From positions 682,001-746,000 of the forward strand of contig CALTAJ010000001.1 of the NCBI GenBank assembly GCA_943842245.1: a stretch of 64,000 nt of DNA, written 5' to 3'. The stretch comes from an uncultured Flavobacteriaceae bacterium. GTDB taxonomy: Bacteria > Bacteroidota > Bacteroidia > Flavobacteriales > Flavobacteriaceae. Of the stretch, positions 32,324 through 43,127 are shown in pieces. The translations under genes were made by a program, and so were the position numbers. Position 1 is the stretch's first letter, and each line of letters opens with the position of its first letter. Below the pieces are notes generated by a model. The model was not told where the DNA came from and did no database searches. It saw nothing but the letters and a program-made list of their open reading frames with translations.

Positions 32324-33877
32324 GTGAATAAAGAATTAATTATACGTTCGCATTCCTCTGCTGTTGATTTTGCACTGCTCAAAGATGGAAAGTTAATTGA
32401 GCTTAATAAAGAAGTAGAAGACAATAAGTTTTCTGTAGGGGACATTTTTGTCGGAAAAGTTAGAAAAGCTATTCCTGGTTTAAATGCCGCTTTTGTAAAT
32501 GTAGGCCATGAAAAAGATGGTTTTTTACATTATCATGATCTCGGTCCTAAACTACCTTCATTAGTTAAATATATTAAACAGATAAGCACAGGTAAAAACA
32601 AAGATTATCTTTTAAAACAATTTCGTTACGAAAATGATATTAATAAAGACGGTAATATTGAAGAGGTTTTATCTCCTAAACAAATCGTTTTGGTTCAAGT
32701 TGTAAAAGAACCAATATCAACTAAAGGACCTCGATTGAGTTCTGAAATTTCATTAGCTGGCCGCTTTATGGTCTTAATGCCGTTTTCAGATCGAGTATCG
32801 ATTTCTCAGAAAATTGAAAGTAGAGCTGAAAAAAATAGACTTAAAAAACTAGTGCAAAGTATTCGTCCAAAAGGTTTTGGGCTTATTATTCGTACAGTAG
32901 CTGAAGGTCAAAAAGTAGCAGCTCTGGACGCTGACATTCAACAATTACTAACTCGTTGGAAAAATTTATCTATTAAATTAAAACAAATTGATAAATATCC
33001 TTCTAAAGTATTGAGTGAAATAAATCGTTCATCAAGCATACTGCGTGATATTTTTGATGATAACTTTACAGGTATTCATGTAGATGATGCACAAATGCAA
33101 TCGGAAATCCATGACTATATTGAAACTATAGCTCCGGATAAAAAATCGATTATTAAACTATATGATAATCATCTTCCAATTTTTGAAAAATTTGGAATTG
33201 AACGTCAAATTAAGTCATCCTTTGGAACTACTGTTTCCATGCAAAAGGGAGCTTATTTAGTAATTGAACATACAGAAGCCTTACATGTTATCGACGTAAA
33301 TAGTGGAAACCGATCAAATCGTTCTAAAAGTCAAGAAGAAACTGCAATGGAAGTAAATCTCATCGCCGCTTCCGAAATTGCTAGGCAATTAAGACTGCGT
33401 GACATGGGTGGAATAATTGTAGTCGATTTTATTGACTTAAATAGTAATTCTAATCGTAAAAAACTATTTGAATATTTGACTAACGAAATGAGTACAGACA
33501 GAACCAAACATAAGATTCTTCCTCCTAGTCGTTTTGGTCTCATTCAAATTACACGACAACGTGTAAGACCAGAAATGAATATCAAAACCAAGGAACCTAA
33601 TCCAAATGTTAATGGTGAAATTGAAGCTCCAATAGTAATAATTGACAAGATCAACACAGAGCTTAGTAAAATTACTAAGAATAAACGCAACCAAAAGGAA
33701 CAAATACATTTACACTTACATCCTTTTGTAGCTGCATATATTTTAAGTGGGAATCCATCTCATCGCTTAAAATGGTATTTTGAATATAAAAAGTGGATTC
33801 GTATTGTTCCACGCCACGCTTATCAATATCTGGAATTCCGCTTCTTAAATAAAGATCGCAGAAGACTCCATATTTAG
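32324..33877 (+). CDS. rng: ribonuclease E/G family endoribonuclease
   Basis: A 517-residue protein of RNase G length. S1 region (VGDIFVGKVRKAIPGLNAAF with VNVGHEKDGFLHYHDLG), RNase H-like core, metal-binding Asp in HVIDVNSGNR and IIVVDFIDL, and a C-terminal tail without the long scaffold of RNase E. GTG start at 32324 (MNKELIIRSHSSAVDF). It processes rRNA and mRNA. A terminator follows at 33884. Confidence 0.93.
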   Translation: MNKELIIRSHSSAVDFALLKDGKLIELNKEVEDNKFSVGDIFVGKVRKAIPGLNAAFVNVGHEKDGFLHYHDLGPKLPSLVKYIKQISTGKNKDYLLKQFRYENDINKDGNIEEVLSPKQIVLVQVVKEPISTKGPRLSSEISLAGRFMVLMPFSDRVSISQKIESRAEKNRLKKLVQSIRPKGFGLIIRTVAEGQKVAALDADIQQLLTRWKNLSIKLKQIDKYPSKVLSEINRSSSILRDIFDDNFTGIHVDDAQMQSEIHDYIETIAPDKKSIIKLYDNHLPIFEKFGIERQIKSSFGTTVSMQKGAYLVIEHTEALHVIDVNSGNRSNRSKSQEETAMEVNLIAASEIARQLRLRDMGGIIVVDFIDLNSNSNRKKLFEYLTNEMSTDRTKHKILPPSRFGLIQITRQRVRPEMNIKTKEPNPNVNGEIEAPIVIIDKINTELSKITKNKRNQKEQIHLHLHPFVAAYILSGNPSHRLKWYFEYKKWIRIVPRHAYQYLEFRFLNKDRRRLHI

Positions 33878-33883
33878 TAATGA

Positions 33884-33918
33884 AAAACCGTAGCTCAAAA
33901 GGCTACGGTTTTTTTTTT
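33884..33918 (+). terminator. rho-independent terminator of rng
   Basis: AAACCGTAGC and GCTACGGTTT pair around TCAAAAG-type loop bases, followed by nine or more T residues. Starts 6 bases after the rng stop. Confidence 0.85.
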
Positions 33919-33993
33919 ACCTATTCTCAAAACAATTTAAATTGAAGAAAAGAAATCAATTAAATTTCATCTTTTAGAGCTATTTTTTATCTT

Positions 33994-34467
33994 GTGAATG
34001 TGAATAAAATAAAAAGTTACACTCTAGCCCAGGCTCAAAAAAAACTCGAATATTATTGTGCATACCAAGAGCGTTGCCATAAAGAAGTAATTGCTAAACT
34101 TAAAACCCTAGGAATGATTCCTTCTGTTATTGATAAAATAATCTCAGAACTCATCAAAGCTAATTATCTAAACGAAACACGTTTTACTCAAAGCTTTGTT
34201 AGGGGTAAATTCAGAATTAAAAAATGGGGAAAGAATCGGATATTACAAGAATTAAAAGTAAGGGATATCTCCAGTTTTAATATCAAATTAGGTATGAAAG
34301 AAATTTCTGACGATAATTATCAAAAAACTTTTTACGATCTATTTGAAAAAAGAAGAAGAGAGGTAAAGCAATTAACCAAAACAGAGCAAAAAAAAAAAAT
34401 TTTCTCTTATATGTCATATCGTGGATGGGAAAATTCAAAAATTTATGAGGCTTTAAGAGATCTTTAA
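33994..34467 (+). CDS. recX: regulatory protein RecX
   Basis: A 157-residue all-helical protein with the RecX three-helix repeats: LAQAQKKLEYYCAYQERCHK, then LIKANYLNETRFTQSFVRGK and FRIKKWGKNRILQELKVRDI. RecX modulates RecA filaments. Start is one of two GTG codons, 33994 or 34000. It converges with atpC, 15 bp apart. Confidence 0.9.
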   Translation: MNVNKIKSYTLAQAQKKLEYYCAYQERCHKEVIAKLKTLGMIPSVIDKIISELIKANYLNETRFTQSFVRGKFRIKKWGKNRILQELKVRDISSFNIKLGMKEISDDNYQKTFYDLFEKRRREVKQLTKTEQKKKIFSYMSYRGWENSKIYEALRDL

Positions 34468-34482
34468 AGTTAATGGAACTAT

Positions 34483-34758
34483 TTAATCTGTTAAAAGAAT
34501 AACCTTATTATCTCTTAGTTCAAGGGTGCCAGATTCAATTTCCAAAAAAGTATGTGTCCCCTCTTGAATAAATTTAGGTTGATTTTCTTCAGTAATTTTA
34601 AGATTACCCTGAATTTTTACACGGCCAGCTATTAATGTAGAAACAATAGGGGCGTGATTATTTAAAATTTGAAAAGAACCCGAAGCACCAGGCAATGTGA
34701 TGCTCTCTACTTCACCGTTAAAAAGTTGGGCTTCTGGAGAAACAATTTCAAGTTTCAT
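34483..34758 (-). CDS. atpC: F1 ATP synthase epsilon subunit, N-terminal domain only
   Basis: A 91-residue protein consisting of just the beta-sandwich (MKLEIVSPEAQLFNGEVESI, LPGASGSFQILNNHAPIVST). The C-terminal helical pair, which inhibits ATP hydrolysis in E. coli, is absent, as is usual in Bacteroidota. It follows atpD by 4 bp. The other ATP synthase genes are not in this window. Confidence 0.93.
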   Translation of the reverse strand: MKLEIVSPEAQLFNGEVESITLPGASGSFQILNNHAPIVSTLIAGRVKIQGNLKITEENQPKFIQEGTHTFLEIESGTLELRDNKVILLTD

Positions 34759-34762
34759 ATAT

Positions 34763-36301
<1,539 letters not shown>

Positions 36302-36320
36302 TTAATTGAAATTTAAGTTG

Positions 36321-36328
36321 CAAATATA
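36321..36328 (-). promoter_or_regulatory. -7 promoter box of atpD-atpC
   Basis: TATATTTG on the minus strand matches TAnnTTTG exactly, 46 bases before the atpD ATG and downstream of the end of the catabolic operon. It shows that atpDC need not depend on read-through. Confidence 0.5.
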
Positions 36329-36387
36329 TAGGGTTCCACATAAATAGTGATTGATTTTAAGGCCTTTTTTTAAAGAAATTTATGCTT

Positions 36388-37506
36388 TTAATACCCTTTA
36401 ATCTTTGCTAATTGATCGAGATGATAATTATAATCACCAAAAAGTTGTTGTGCTACACGTGCTCTTTTTAAATAAAACCCAATATCAGCATCATCTGTGA
36501 CTCCAATCCCCCCATGTAATTGTATCGCTTCGTTAGTAACTAATTTAGCTGTTTTACATAATTTGGCCTTGGCTAAGTGTGCATATTTTAGTGCACTAGT
36601 ATCATTTTCATCAATCGCTTGAAGTGCTTTTAATACAATTGATTTACATAATTCAATTTCAGAAAAAAGAATTACAGCTCGATGTTGAAGAGCTTGATAT
36701 GTTCCTATAATTACACCAAATTGCTGCCGCTCCTTTAAATATTGAATCGTAATATCAAATGCCTGTTTACAGATTCCCAGAAGTTCAGCTGAAATGCCAG
36801 AATAGGAAATAGTCATGAGTTGATCTAAAAATAACCGCCCGTCAAATTTAATATTGAGTTGATTTTCAGCAGAAACTTCAACATTTTTAAAAATTATGTC
36901 TGCATATGATCCAGAATCCATTAATATTTTTTTAGAAACTGTAATTCCACTGGACTTAGCATCTACAATAAATAAACTATAGTTTTCGTCAACCAGACAT
37001 GCAACAATAAAAAGATTGGCTGTTGTGCCATCAATTACCATTGTTTTGGATCCATTAATTACATATTTATCCCCTTTTAAAATTGCTTGAGTATTAAATA
37101 TACTTGTTTGATGGTGTTTACCTTCTTGAATTGCAAGAGTCAATTGACTCGTTCCTTCCATAATTCCTGGAAATAATTTAACTTTTAGAGCTTCGTTGTC
37201 TGATAACCGAAGTGCAGAAGCTCCTAATAAAATTGAAGAAATTAATGGAGATTTAGAAAGGTTTCTACCTGTTTCTTCTAAAATTTGTCCAAGCCCTACA
37301 AATCCAAAATCTAATCCATTATACCTCTCTGGAACTGTCAGTGCGGTCCACCCCATGGCAACCATTTCTTCCCACAATTCTTTGTCAAATGGAGTGTATT
37401 TTGAATCTCGTAATTCTCGCATCTGACTTATTGGAGCTTTTGCACTGAGAAGTTCTGTAGCAGAATCCTTAAGCATTTTTTGTTCTTCTGTTATAATTAA
37501 AGCCAT
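36388..37506 (-). CDS. acyl-CoA dehydrogenase, probable partner subunit
   Basis: A 372-residue flavoenzyme. ACAD N-domain helices, the middle strand region (INGSKTMVIDGTTANLFIVA) and the C-domain LHGGIGVTDDADIGFYLKRA are clear. It is the last gene of the catabolic operon, 7 bp after the 399-aa dehydrogenase. Adjacent non-identical ACADs often form heterotetramers in breakdown of bulky acyl groups (for example actinobacterial steroid side chains); this is inferred. Substrate unknown. Confidence 0.85.
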   Translation of the reverse strand: MALIITEEQKMLKDSATELLSAKAPISQMRELRDSKYTPFDKELWEEMVAMGWTALTVPERYNGLDFGFVGLGQILEETGRNLSKSPLISSILLGASALRLSDNEALKVKLFPGIMEGTSQLTLAIQEGKHHQTSIFNTQAILKGDKYVINGSKTMVIDGTTANLFIVACLVDENYSLFIVDAKSSGITVSKKILMDSGSYADIIFKNVEVSAENQLNIKFDGRLFLDQLMTISYSGISAELLGICKQAFDITIQYLKERQQFGVIIGTYQALQHRAVILFSEIELCKSIVLKALQAIDENDTSALKYAHLAKAKLCKTAKLVTNEAIQLHGGIGVTDDADIGFYLKRARVAQQLFGDYNYHLDQLAKIKGY

Positions 37507-37513
37507 AATAATC

Positions 37514-38713
37514 TTATTTAGTGGGCAGGCCCAATATGAGTTTAGAAATAATATTTAATTGGATTTCTGAAGTTCCCCCTTCTATAGAATTTCCTTTAGA
37601 GCGACAAAATTTTCGAGCTAAGTCTCCATCTTTTTTTTCATTTTCGCCCCAAAAAAGGGCCTCTGATCCGCCTATAGACATCAATAATTCATGACGTGCT
37701 ATATTAAGTTCTGTTCCATAAAATTTAAAAAAAGAAGAAAGTGCCCCAGAATTATTTCCAGTTTTAGCCTCATCGGTAACGCGTTGAATTGTTAAATCAA
37801 AAATCTCTTCATCCATTTCAAAATCAGAAATTTGATTCCTTAAAACCCCATCTGAGATAGCTCCAGAACTATTTAAAGAAAGTTTTTCAAGTGCTGTGGT
37901 ATGCACCTCTTTTTTTACATCTGTTTCTCCAATTCCACCAATCATTTGGCGTTCATGAGTCAAAAGATATTTTGCTATTGTCCAACCCTCGTTTAGATTA
38001 CCTATTAGGTTTTCCTTGGGTACTTTTACACCATCAAAAAAAGTTTCACAAAAGGGCGATTTACCACTGATTAATTTAATTGGCCTTGTACTCACTCCTT
38101 TTGAAGTCATATCAATTAATATAAAACTAATTCCATTATGTTTTGTCGCATTAAAATCAGTACGAACTAAACAAAAAATCCAATCAGATTTATCCGCATA
38201 AGAAGTCCACACTTTTGATCCTGTAATTTCATAATGATCTCCCTTGTCAATAGCTTTGGTTTGAAGACTTGCCAAATCACTTCCTGCATTTGGTTCACTA
38301 TATCCCTGACACCACCATATTTTACCTTCTACAATCTGAGGAAGATAATGAAGTTTTTGATCTTCTGATGCAAAATTTAGTAAAGCGGGGCCCAACATAG
38401 AAATCCCAAAGCTGTAAAGAGGTTTTCTACATCCCAAACGAGTCATTTCTTGAGTTAAAATATTATTTTCGTCAGAGGTTAATCCTCCTCCTCCATATTT
38501 TGCTTCCCAATAAGGTACAACCCATTTTTTTTCAAGCATACGCTCGAACCAAAGTCTTTGATCTTCTGAATTAAATTTAGCATTACGTCCTCCCCAGAAC
38601 AAATCGAAGGGATCTTTTACGGGTTGCCTCATGCTTTCGGGACAATTTGCTTCTAGCCAAGCTCTTGTTTCAGTCCTAAAATCACTTAAAGAGACGCTGA
38701 TTTTCGTTTCCAT
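37514..38713 (-). CDS. acyl-CoA dehydrogenase, second subunit of the pair
   Basis: A 399-residue ACAD. FAD and substrate motifs WCQGYSEPNAGSDLASLQTK and EITGSKVWTSYADKSDWIFC are clear. The C-terminal IEGGTSEIQLNIISKLILGL has Gly where medium-chain ACADs have the catalytic Glu (YEGT), so the base is elsewhere in the protein or supplied by the partner at 36388-37506. Nine bp after the kinase gene. Confidence 0.87.
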   Translation of the reverse strand: METKISVSLSDFRTETRAWLEANCPESMRQPVKDPFDLFWGGRNAKFNSEDQRLWFERMLEKKWVVPYWEAKYGGGGLTSDENNILTQEMTRLGCRKPLYSFGISMLGPALLNFASEDQKLHYLPQIVEGKIWWCQGYSEPNAGSDLASLQTKAIDKGDHYEITGSKVWTSYADKSDWIFCLVRTDFNATKHNGISFILIDMTSKGVSTRPIKLISGKSPFCETFFDGVKVPKENLIGNLNEGWTIAKYLLTHERQMIGGIGETDVKKEVHTTALEKLSLNSSGAISDGVLRNQISDFEMDEEIFDLTIQRVTDEAKTGNNSGALSSFFKFYGTELNIARHELLMSIGGSEALFWGENEKKDGDLARKFCRSKGNSIEGGTSEIQLNIISKLILGLPTK

Positions 38714-38721
38714 TTTTTTGT

Positions 38722-39801
38722 TTAATATAAATTATCTATTTTATTTTTCTGAATGGCTTGTAAGCCCATTTTACCATACATTGCTACAGCTCTATCCAAG
38801 TTTTTAAAACGAATATCTGTTGTAAATCCATTTTTGTATCTAAAATAAATTTGTTGGATGATAGCAGCAATTTTGAAAAGACCAAAAACATAATAAAAAA
38901 GAATATTCCCCATTATTATATTGCTTTTTTGAGCATAGTTTTCAACTAATTGACTTCGCGTTAAATTGCCTTTTACAAGGGTAATATTCATGCTATTTTC
39001 TTTTAAAAAATCAGGATCTGATTCTTGAATCCAATATCCTAAAGTTGTCCCTAAATCCATTAATGGGTCTCCAATAGTGGCCATTTCCCAATCTAAAATA
39101 CCTTTAATATTTAAGCTTTTGTCTTGAGAGAGAATTAAATTATCATACTTGAAATCATTATGAATTAAAGCGCTTCTTTTTTCGGTAGGAATATTTTTAT
39201 TAAGCCACGTATATACTTTTTCTAATGGTTTAAATTCATCTGTTTTAGCTTTGATGTATCTTTTGGTCCAACCCTCAATTTGGCGTTTAACATATCCATC
39301 TGGCCTTCCCAAATTTTCAAGTCCAGCGGCATGATAATTAAATGAATGGATTTCTACCAAAGTACTTACAAAAGCTTCAGATAATTTTCGCATTTGATTT
39401 AAATCTGGTAATTGATCTTTAGGGGTATGACCACGAAAAATAACTCCGTGCATGCGCTCCATTATATAAAATGGTGTACCTATAATGCTGAGCTCATCAG
39501 AGAATAAAAAAGGTTGTGGAACTTTATTATATAGTGGATGTAATCCCGAAAGAATTCGGAATTCTCTACCCATATCATGTCCCGATTTAATTTTTACTCC
39601 TTGTGGAGGTTTTCTTAAAACTAGCTCTTTTTTACCAAATTTTAATAAATAGGTTAGGTTGGAATAGCCTGAGGGAAATTGTAATACTTCCATATGAGCC
39701 TTAGGTAATTCCATGGCATTGCGAATGTAAGTTTCTAGAGAATCGGTTTTTAAGGATTGTCCTTCTCTAATTTTAACGGCTTTATCTGACTTACTTAACA
39801 T
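38722..39801 (-). CDS. APH-family kinase, ACAD10/11- or LvaA-like
   Basis: A 359-residue aminoglycoside-phosphotransferase fold protein. Catalytic loop LIHNDFKYDNLILS and metal-binding ILDWEMATIGDPLMDLGT are intact, and the N-terminal segment YSNLTYLLKFGKKELVLRKP is the nucleotide lid strand pair. In this context, with an ACAD11-like dehydrogenase beside it, it resembles the kinase that phosphorylates the 4-hydroxyl of 4-hydroxyacyl-CoA (LvaA of Pseudomonas levulinate breakdown; kinase half of mammalian ACAD10/11). That substrate is inferred. A 21-codon in-frame ORF ends directly at its ATG. Confidence 0.85.
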   Translation of the reverse strand: MLSKSDKAVKIREGQSLKTDSLETYIRNAMELPKAHMEVLQFPSGYSNLTYLLKFGKKELVLRKPPQGVKIKSGHDMGREFRILSGLHPLYNKVPQPFLFSDELSIIGTPFYIMERMHGVIFRGHTPKDQLPDLNQMRKLSEAFVSTLVEIHSFNYHAAGLENLGRPDGYVKRQIEGWTKRYIKAKTDEFKPLEKVYTWLNKNIPTEKRSALIHNDFKYDNLILSQDKSLNIKGILDWEMATIGDPLMDLGTTLGYWIQESDPDFLKENSMNITLVKGNLTRSQLVENYAQKSNIIMGNILFYYVFGLFKIAAIIQQIYFRYKNGFTTDIRFKNLDRAVAMYGKMGLQAIQKNKIDNLY

Positions 39802-39867
39802 TTATTTAGTGCTAAATACTCTTCCAAAATAGTCCTCTAATTCTTTAACTACCTTATTTGTATCCAT
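39802..39867 (-). CDS. possible 21-residue leader peptide or gene remnant
   Basis: ATG to TAA encodes MDTNKVVKELEDYFGRVFST plus Lys; the stop touches the kinase ATG in the same frame (TAA then ATG). The composition is protein-like (amphipathic helix) and it fills the only sizeable gap in the operon. It may be a small protein, a coupling leader or a degraded N-terminus. Weak evidence. Confidence 0.35.
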   Translation of the reverse strand: MDTNKVVKELEDYFGRVFSTK

Positions 39868-39882
39868 CTTCTATTAGTGTTG

Positions 39883-41058
39883 TTATTTATACTTTTTTAG
39901 GATACTTTTTGCTAATCTACTTTTATGCACCTCATCAGCTCCATCATATATTCGAGCAGCTCTCTCGTGACGATAATAAGAAGCTAAAATAGTGTCATCA
40001 GTCACTCCTTTTGCACCATGTACTTGAATTGCACAATCCACTACTTTTTGAAGTACTTGTGCACAATAAAATTTAATTATTGAAATCTCTGATCTGGTTT
40101 TATAAGCACCTTGAGTATCTATTTTTTTAGCTGCATCCTGAACTAAGAGTCTTGATGCATTTATTTCTGCTCTACATTCTGAAATCCAATTTTGAATAGT
40201 TTGTTTTTCACCTAGCATTATTCCCTCAGAAATTTCTCTTGAAACAGCACGTTCACACATTAAGTCAAAAGCTCGTTCACACATTCCAATCCAACGCATA
40301 CAATGATGTATTCTACCTGGTCCTAATCGTTTTTGAGCAATGGTAAAACCTTCACCATCTCTACCCAAGACATTTGTTAAAGGAACTTTTACATCATGAA
40401 ATTTAATTTCAGCGTGACTTTCCCAGCCACCGCCTGGATGTCCCATTATGGAAACATTTCTAACGAATTCTAATCCTTTACTTGAGGTTGGAACAATAAC
40501 CTGACTTGCTTTTTTGTGAGGAATAACATTCTCAGGATCTGAAACTAGCATAACAATTGCGAAAGTAGATCCATCAAAACCTGAAGTAAACCACTTATGA
40601 CCGTCAATTACATAATTACCATTTTCCTTTTTGGCAATAGTTCCCATTTTAACAGGATTAGATCCAGCGTGATCTGGTTCTGTCATTGCAAAACAACTTC
40701 TTATTTCTCCTTTTAAAAGTGGATATAAATAGGTTTCTTTTTGCTGATCGGTTCCAAACTCAATAAGAATTTCCATATTTCCAGCATCTGGAGCTTGACA
40801 ATTAAAACAGTAATGGCCATATGGACTAGCCCCTAAAATTTCACTTACTTCTCCATGCTCAGCATTAGTTAATCCTAAGCCTCCGTAATCTTTGGAGATC
40901 TGCGGAAGCCATAGCCCCTTGGATTTAACTTTTTCTCTAAGCTCATTTAGTTTAGGTAATTTCTCCTCCCACTTGACATTAAGTATCCAAGGCTCAAGAG
41001 TGAATAATTCCTCTTTTACAAAGACTTCTGTCTGCTTTTTTATTTCTTCAAAATCCAT
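39883..41058 (-). CDS. acyl-CoA dehydrogenase, ACAD11/LvaC-like
   Basis: A 391-residue ACAD. Motifs SCFAMTEPDHAGSNPVKMGT and VIDGHKWFTSGFDGSTFAIV are intact; the C-terminal RAARIYDGADEVHKSRLAKS has the DGxDEVH signature of ACAD10/11-type enzymes in place of YEGTSQI. Together with the APH-type kinase it makes the two activities that are fused in ACAD11 and separate in LvaA/LvaC. It lies 9 bp after the enoyl-CoA hydratase gene. Confidence 0.88.
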   Translation of the reverse strand: MDFEEIKKQTEVFVKEELFTLEPWILNVKWEEKLPKLNELREKVKSKGLWLPQISKDYGGLGLTNAEHGEVSEILGASPYGHYCFNCQAPDAGNMEILIEFGTDQQKETYLYPLLKGEIRSCFAMTEPDHAGSNPVKMGTIAKKENGNYVIDGHKWFTSGFDGSTFAIVMLVSDPENVIPHKKASQVIVPTSSKGLEFVRNVSIMGHPGGGWESHAEIKFHDVKVPLTNVLGRDGEGFTIAQKRLGPGRIHHCMRWIGMCERAFDLMCERAVSREISEGIMLGEKQTIQNWISECRAEINASRLLVQDAAKKIDTQGAYKTRSEISIIKFYCAQVLQKVVDCAIQVHGAKGVTDDTILASYYRHERAARIYDGADEVHKSRLAKSILKKYK

Positions 41059-41067
41059 TTTATAATC

Positions 41068-41850
41068 TTATTTCCCTAAAAAATCAGGTTTTCTTTTTTC
41101 GATAAATGCTGAAACTCCTTCTTTTAAATCGTGGCTTTTAAATGCATCTATTTGTTTTTTTGCTTCAAAAGCAATTGATTCATTCAAAGTATGGTCCATT
41201 GCAAAAAACATGTCTTCTTTTGCAATGCCGATTGCTAAAGTAGGACGGATTGCAAAATCTTCACCCCAATTTTGGGCATTACTTAAAATTTCATCTTGAG
41301 CTACAATACGATTTGTGAGTCCTAATTCTAGGCACCTTTGTCCAGTTATTTTTTTTCCACTTGTAGCAATCTCCAGAGCACGGCTGTATCCTACTTGTCT
41401 TGTGAGAAGCCAACTTGCCCCGCCATCAGGACCTAGACCAATATTAACAAAGGCATATAAAATACCACTTTTATCACTCATTACCCGAAAATCACATGCT
41501 AAAGCAAAAGCAGCTCCTACACCAGCAGCAGTTCCATTTATAGCACCAATAATTGGTTTCTTTAAAGAAAAAAATTGATTCATTAGCGGTTGGTATTGAT
41601 CTATAATGTATTGACTTCGTTGATCAGCAGTAACTCCATCTCCAAAAACAGACATATCTGCTCCAGCGCAAAAACCACGCCCTGCACCAGTTATAACAAC
41701 TGCACGAATTGATTCGTCAACTTCACATTTTTTAAGAGAATTTGAAATCCCGTCAACTAATTCTTGATTTACAGCATTGTAGCGATCAGGACGATTAAGT
41801 GTAATTGTAGCTACTCCGTTATTAACTTCAAATAATACTGCATTTTCCAT
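41068..41850 (-). CDS. enoyl-CoA hydratase/isomerase, PaaG-type
   Basis: A 260-residue crotonase. Oxyanion-hole segments AGRGFCAGADMSVFG and GTAAGVGAAFALACDF are present. The catalytic region FVNIGLGPDGGASWLLTRQV lacks the two Glu of classical hydratases and has the Asp of PaaG-type isomerases (PDGGA). So double-bond isomerisation is more likely than hydration. Substrate unknown. Seven bp after the MaoC gene. Confidence 0.85.
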   Translation of the reverse strand: MENAVLFEVNNGVATITLNRPDRYNAVNQELVDGISNSLKKCEVDESIRAVVITGAGRGFCAGADMSVFGDGVTADQRSQYIIDQYQPLMNQFFSLKKPIIGAINGTAAGVGAAFALACDFRVMSDKSGILYAFVNIGLGPDGGASWLLTRQVGYSRALEIATSGKKITGQRCLELGLTNRIVAQDEILSNAQNWGEDFAIRPTLAIGIAKEDMFFAMDHTLNESIAFEAKKQIDAFKSHDLKEGVSAFIEKRKPDFLGK

Positions 41851-41856
41851 AATTGA

Positions 41857-42342
41857 TTAATTATAAGCAAGAGCTAAAAACTCAGCTACACAAGCCGGCT
41901 TTTCTTGACCTTCCAATTCAATGATTACATTTAATTTATATTTAGCTCCTTTTGGAATTATATTAAATTCAGCTAAAAAAACTCGCCCTCTAAATTTTGA
42001 TCCTGCCATAGTAGCACTAGGAAAACGAACTTTATCTAAACCATAATTTATAGCCATAGAAGTCTGTTTAATTTCGTAGGTATCATACATTATTTTTGAA
42101 CACATAGACAACATCAAGAATCCATGAGCTATGGTTTGCTTATATGGAGATTCCTTAATACATCGCTTTTCGTCAATGTGTATCCACTGTTCATCTTCAG
42201 TGGTTTTAGCAAAAGTGTTAATTCGTTTTTGATCCATTATACTCCATGGAGTAAGACCCAGTTCTGTACCTAAAGCTTTTTCCATTTCTGAAATATTTTT
42301 AAAAATACTCCTATGGACCTTTTGTGTTTTTTGTGTTTCCAT
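41857..42342 (-). CDS. MaoC-family hydratase
   Basis: A 161-residue hotdog protein. The hydratase motif is visible: DEQWIHIDEKRCIKESPYKQ followed by TIAHGFLMLSM, giving the catalytic Asp and His. It would hydrate the 2-enoyl-CoA made by the dehydrogenases, complementing the isomerase-like crotonase. Ten bp after SDR 2. Confidence 0.88.
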   Translation of the reverse strand: METQKTQKVHRSIFKNISEMEKALGTELGLTPWSIMDQKRINTFAKTTEDEQWIHIDEKRCIKESPYKQTIAHGFLMLSMCSKIMYDTYEIKQTSMAINYGLDKVRFPSATMAGSKFRGRVFLAEFNIIPKGAKYKLNVIIELEGQEKPACVAEFLALAYN

Positions 42343-42352
42343 AATTCTGTTT

Positions 42353-43126
42353 CTACATTGTCATGTATCCTCCATCAGCAGTATAAACACCACCTGTTGA
42401 ATAACTTCCAGCAGAGGAGGCTAAATAAACTGCTAATCCTGACATTTCATAAGGTTGGGCCATTCTGCCAGCTGGCAATTCTTTATTAATTTGGTTAAGT
42501 AAAGATTCATTACTCCAAAGGGCTTTACTAAATTTAGTTTGAATTAAACCAGGACAAATTGCATTAGAACGAATTCCATGTTTTCCCCATTCTTTTGCCT
42601 GAACTTGGGTAAGCATGATAAGCGCAGCTTTAGTTACGCTATAAATACCTAATCCTAGACTAGGTTTTAATCCTTCTATAGAAGCAATATTAAGAATAGC
42701 TCCATCTTTATTTTCTTTTAAATGAGAAAAACATAAATTACTCAAAGCAAAAGCTGCTTTTAAATTTACATTCATCATTTTTTCATAAACAGACTCTGTC
42801 ATCTTCTCCAAGGGTTCATACACGGGATTAATAGCTGCATTATTTACTAATATATCTATTCTTCCAAATTTTTCTAGAACCTTATTAATTAAATTTTCAC
42901 GCTGCGTCTTTTCTCCAATATGGCAAGCTTGAGCCATAACTGAATATCCTTTTTGACTCAATTCTTTAGCAGCTTTGTCGACTGCATCTTGTGAACGACT
43001 ACTCAATACTACGTGAGCTCCGTATTCAGCAAATGCAGTTGCTATTGCAAGTCCAATGCCTCTACTAGATCCGCTAATTATGGCAACTTTATCAGTTAAA
43101 TCAAATAAATTTTTAGTTTTTTTCAT
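42353..43126 (-). CDS. short-chain dehydrogenase/reductase 2
   Basis: A 257-residue SDR with NAD-binding SGSSRGIGLAIATAFAE, NNAAI, catalytic Ser in ILNIASIEG and YSVTKAAL. I use the ATG at 43126 (MKKTKNLFDL), which follows the SDR 1 stop by one base; the longer frame would overlap SDR 1 by 50 bp. It may oxidise a 3-hydroxyacyl-CoA or another alcohol intermediate. Confidence 0.87.
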   Translation of the reverse strand: MKKTKNLFDLTDKVAIISGSSRGIGLAIATAFAEYGAHVVLSSRSQDAVDKAAKELSQKGYSVMAQACHIGEKTQRENLINKVLEKFGRIDILVNNAAINPVYEPLEKMTESVYEKMMNVNLKAAFALSNLCFSHLKENKDGAILNIASIEGLKPSLGLGIYSVTKAALIMLTQVQAKEWGKHGIRSNAICPGLIQTKFSKALWSNESLLNQINKELPAGRMAQPYEMSGLAVYLASSAGSYSTGGVYTADGGYMTM

Positions 43127-43127
43127 C

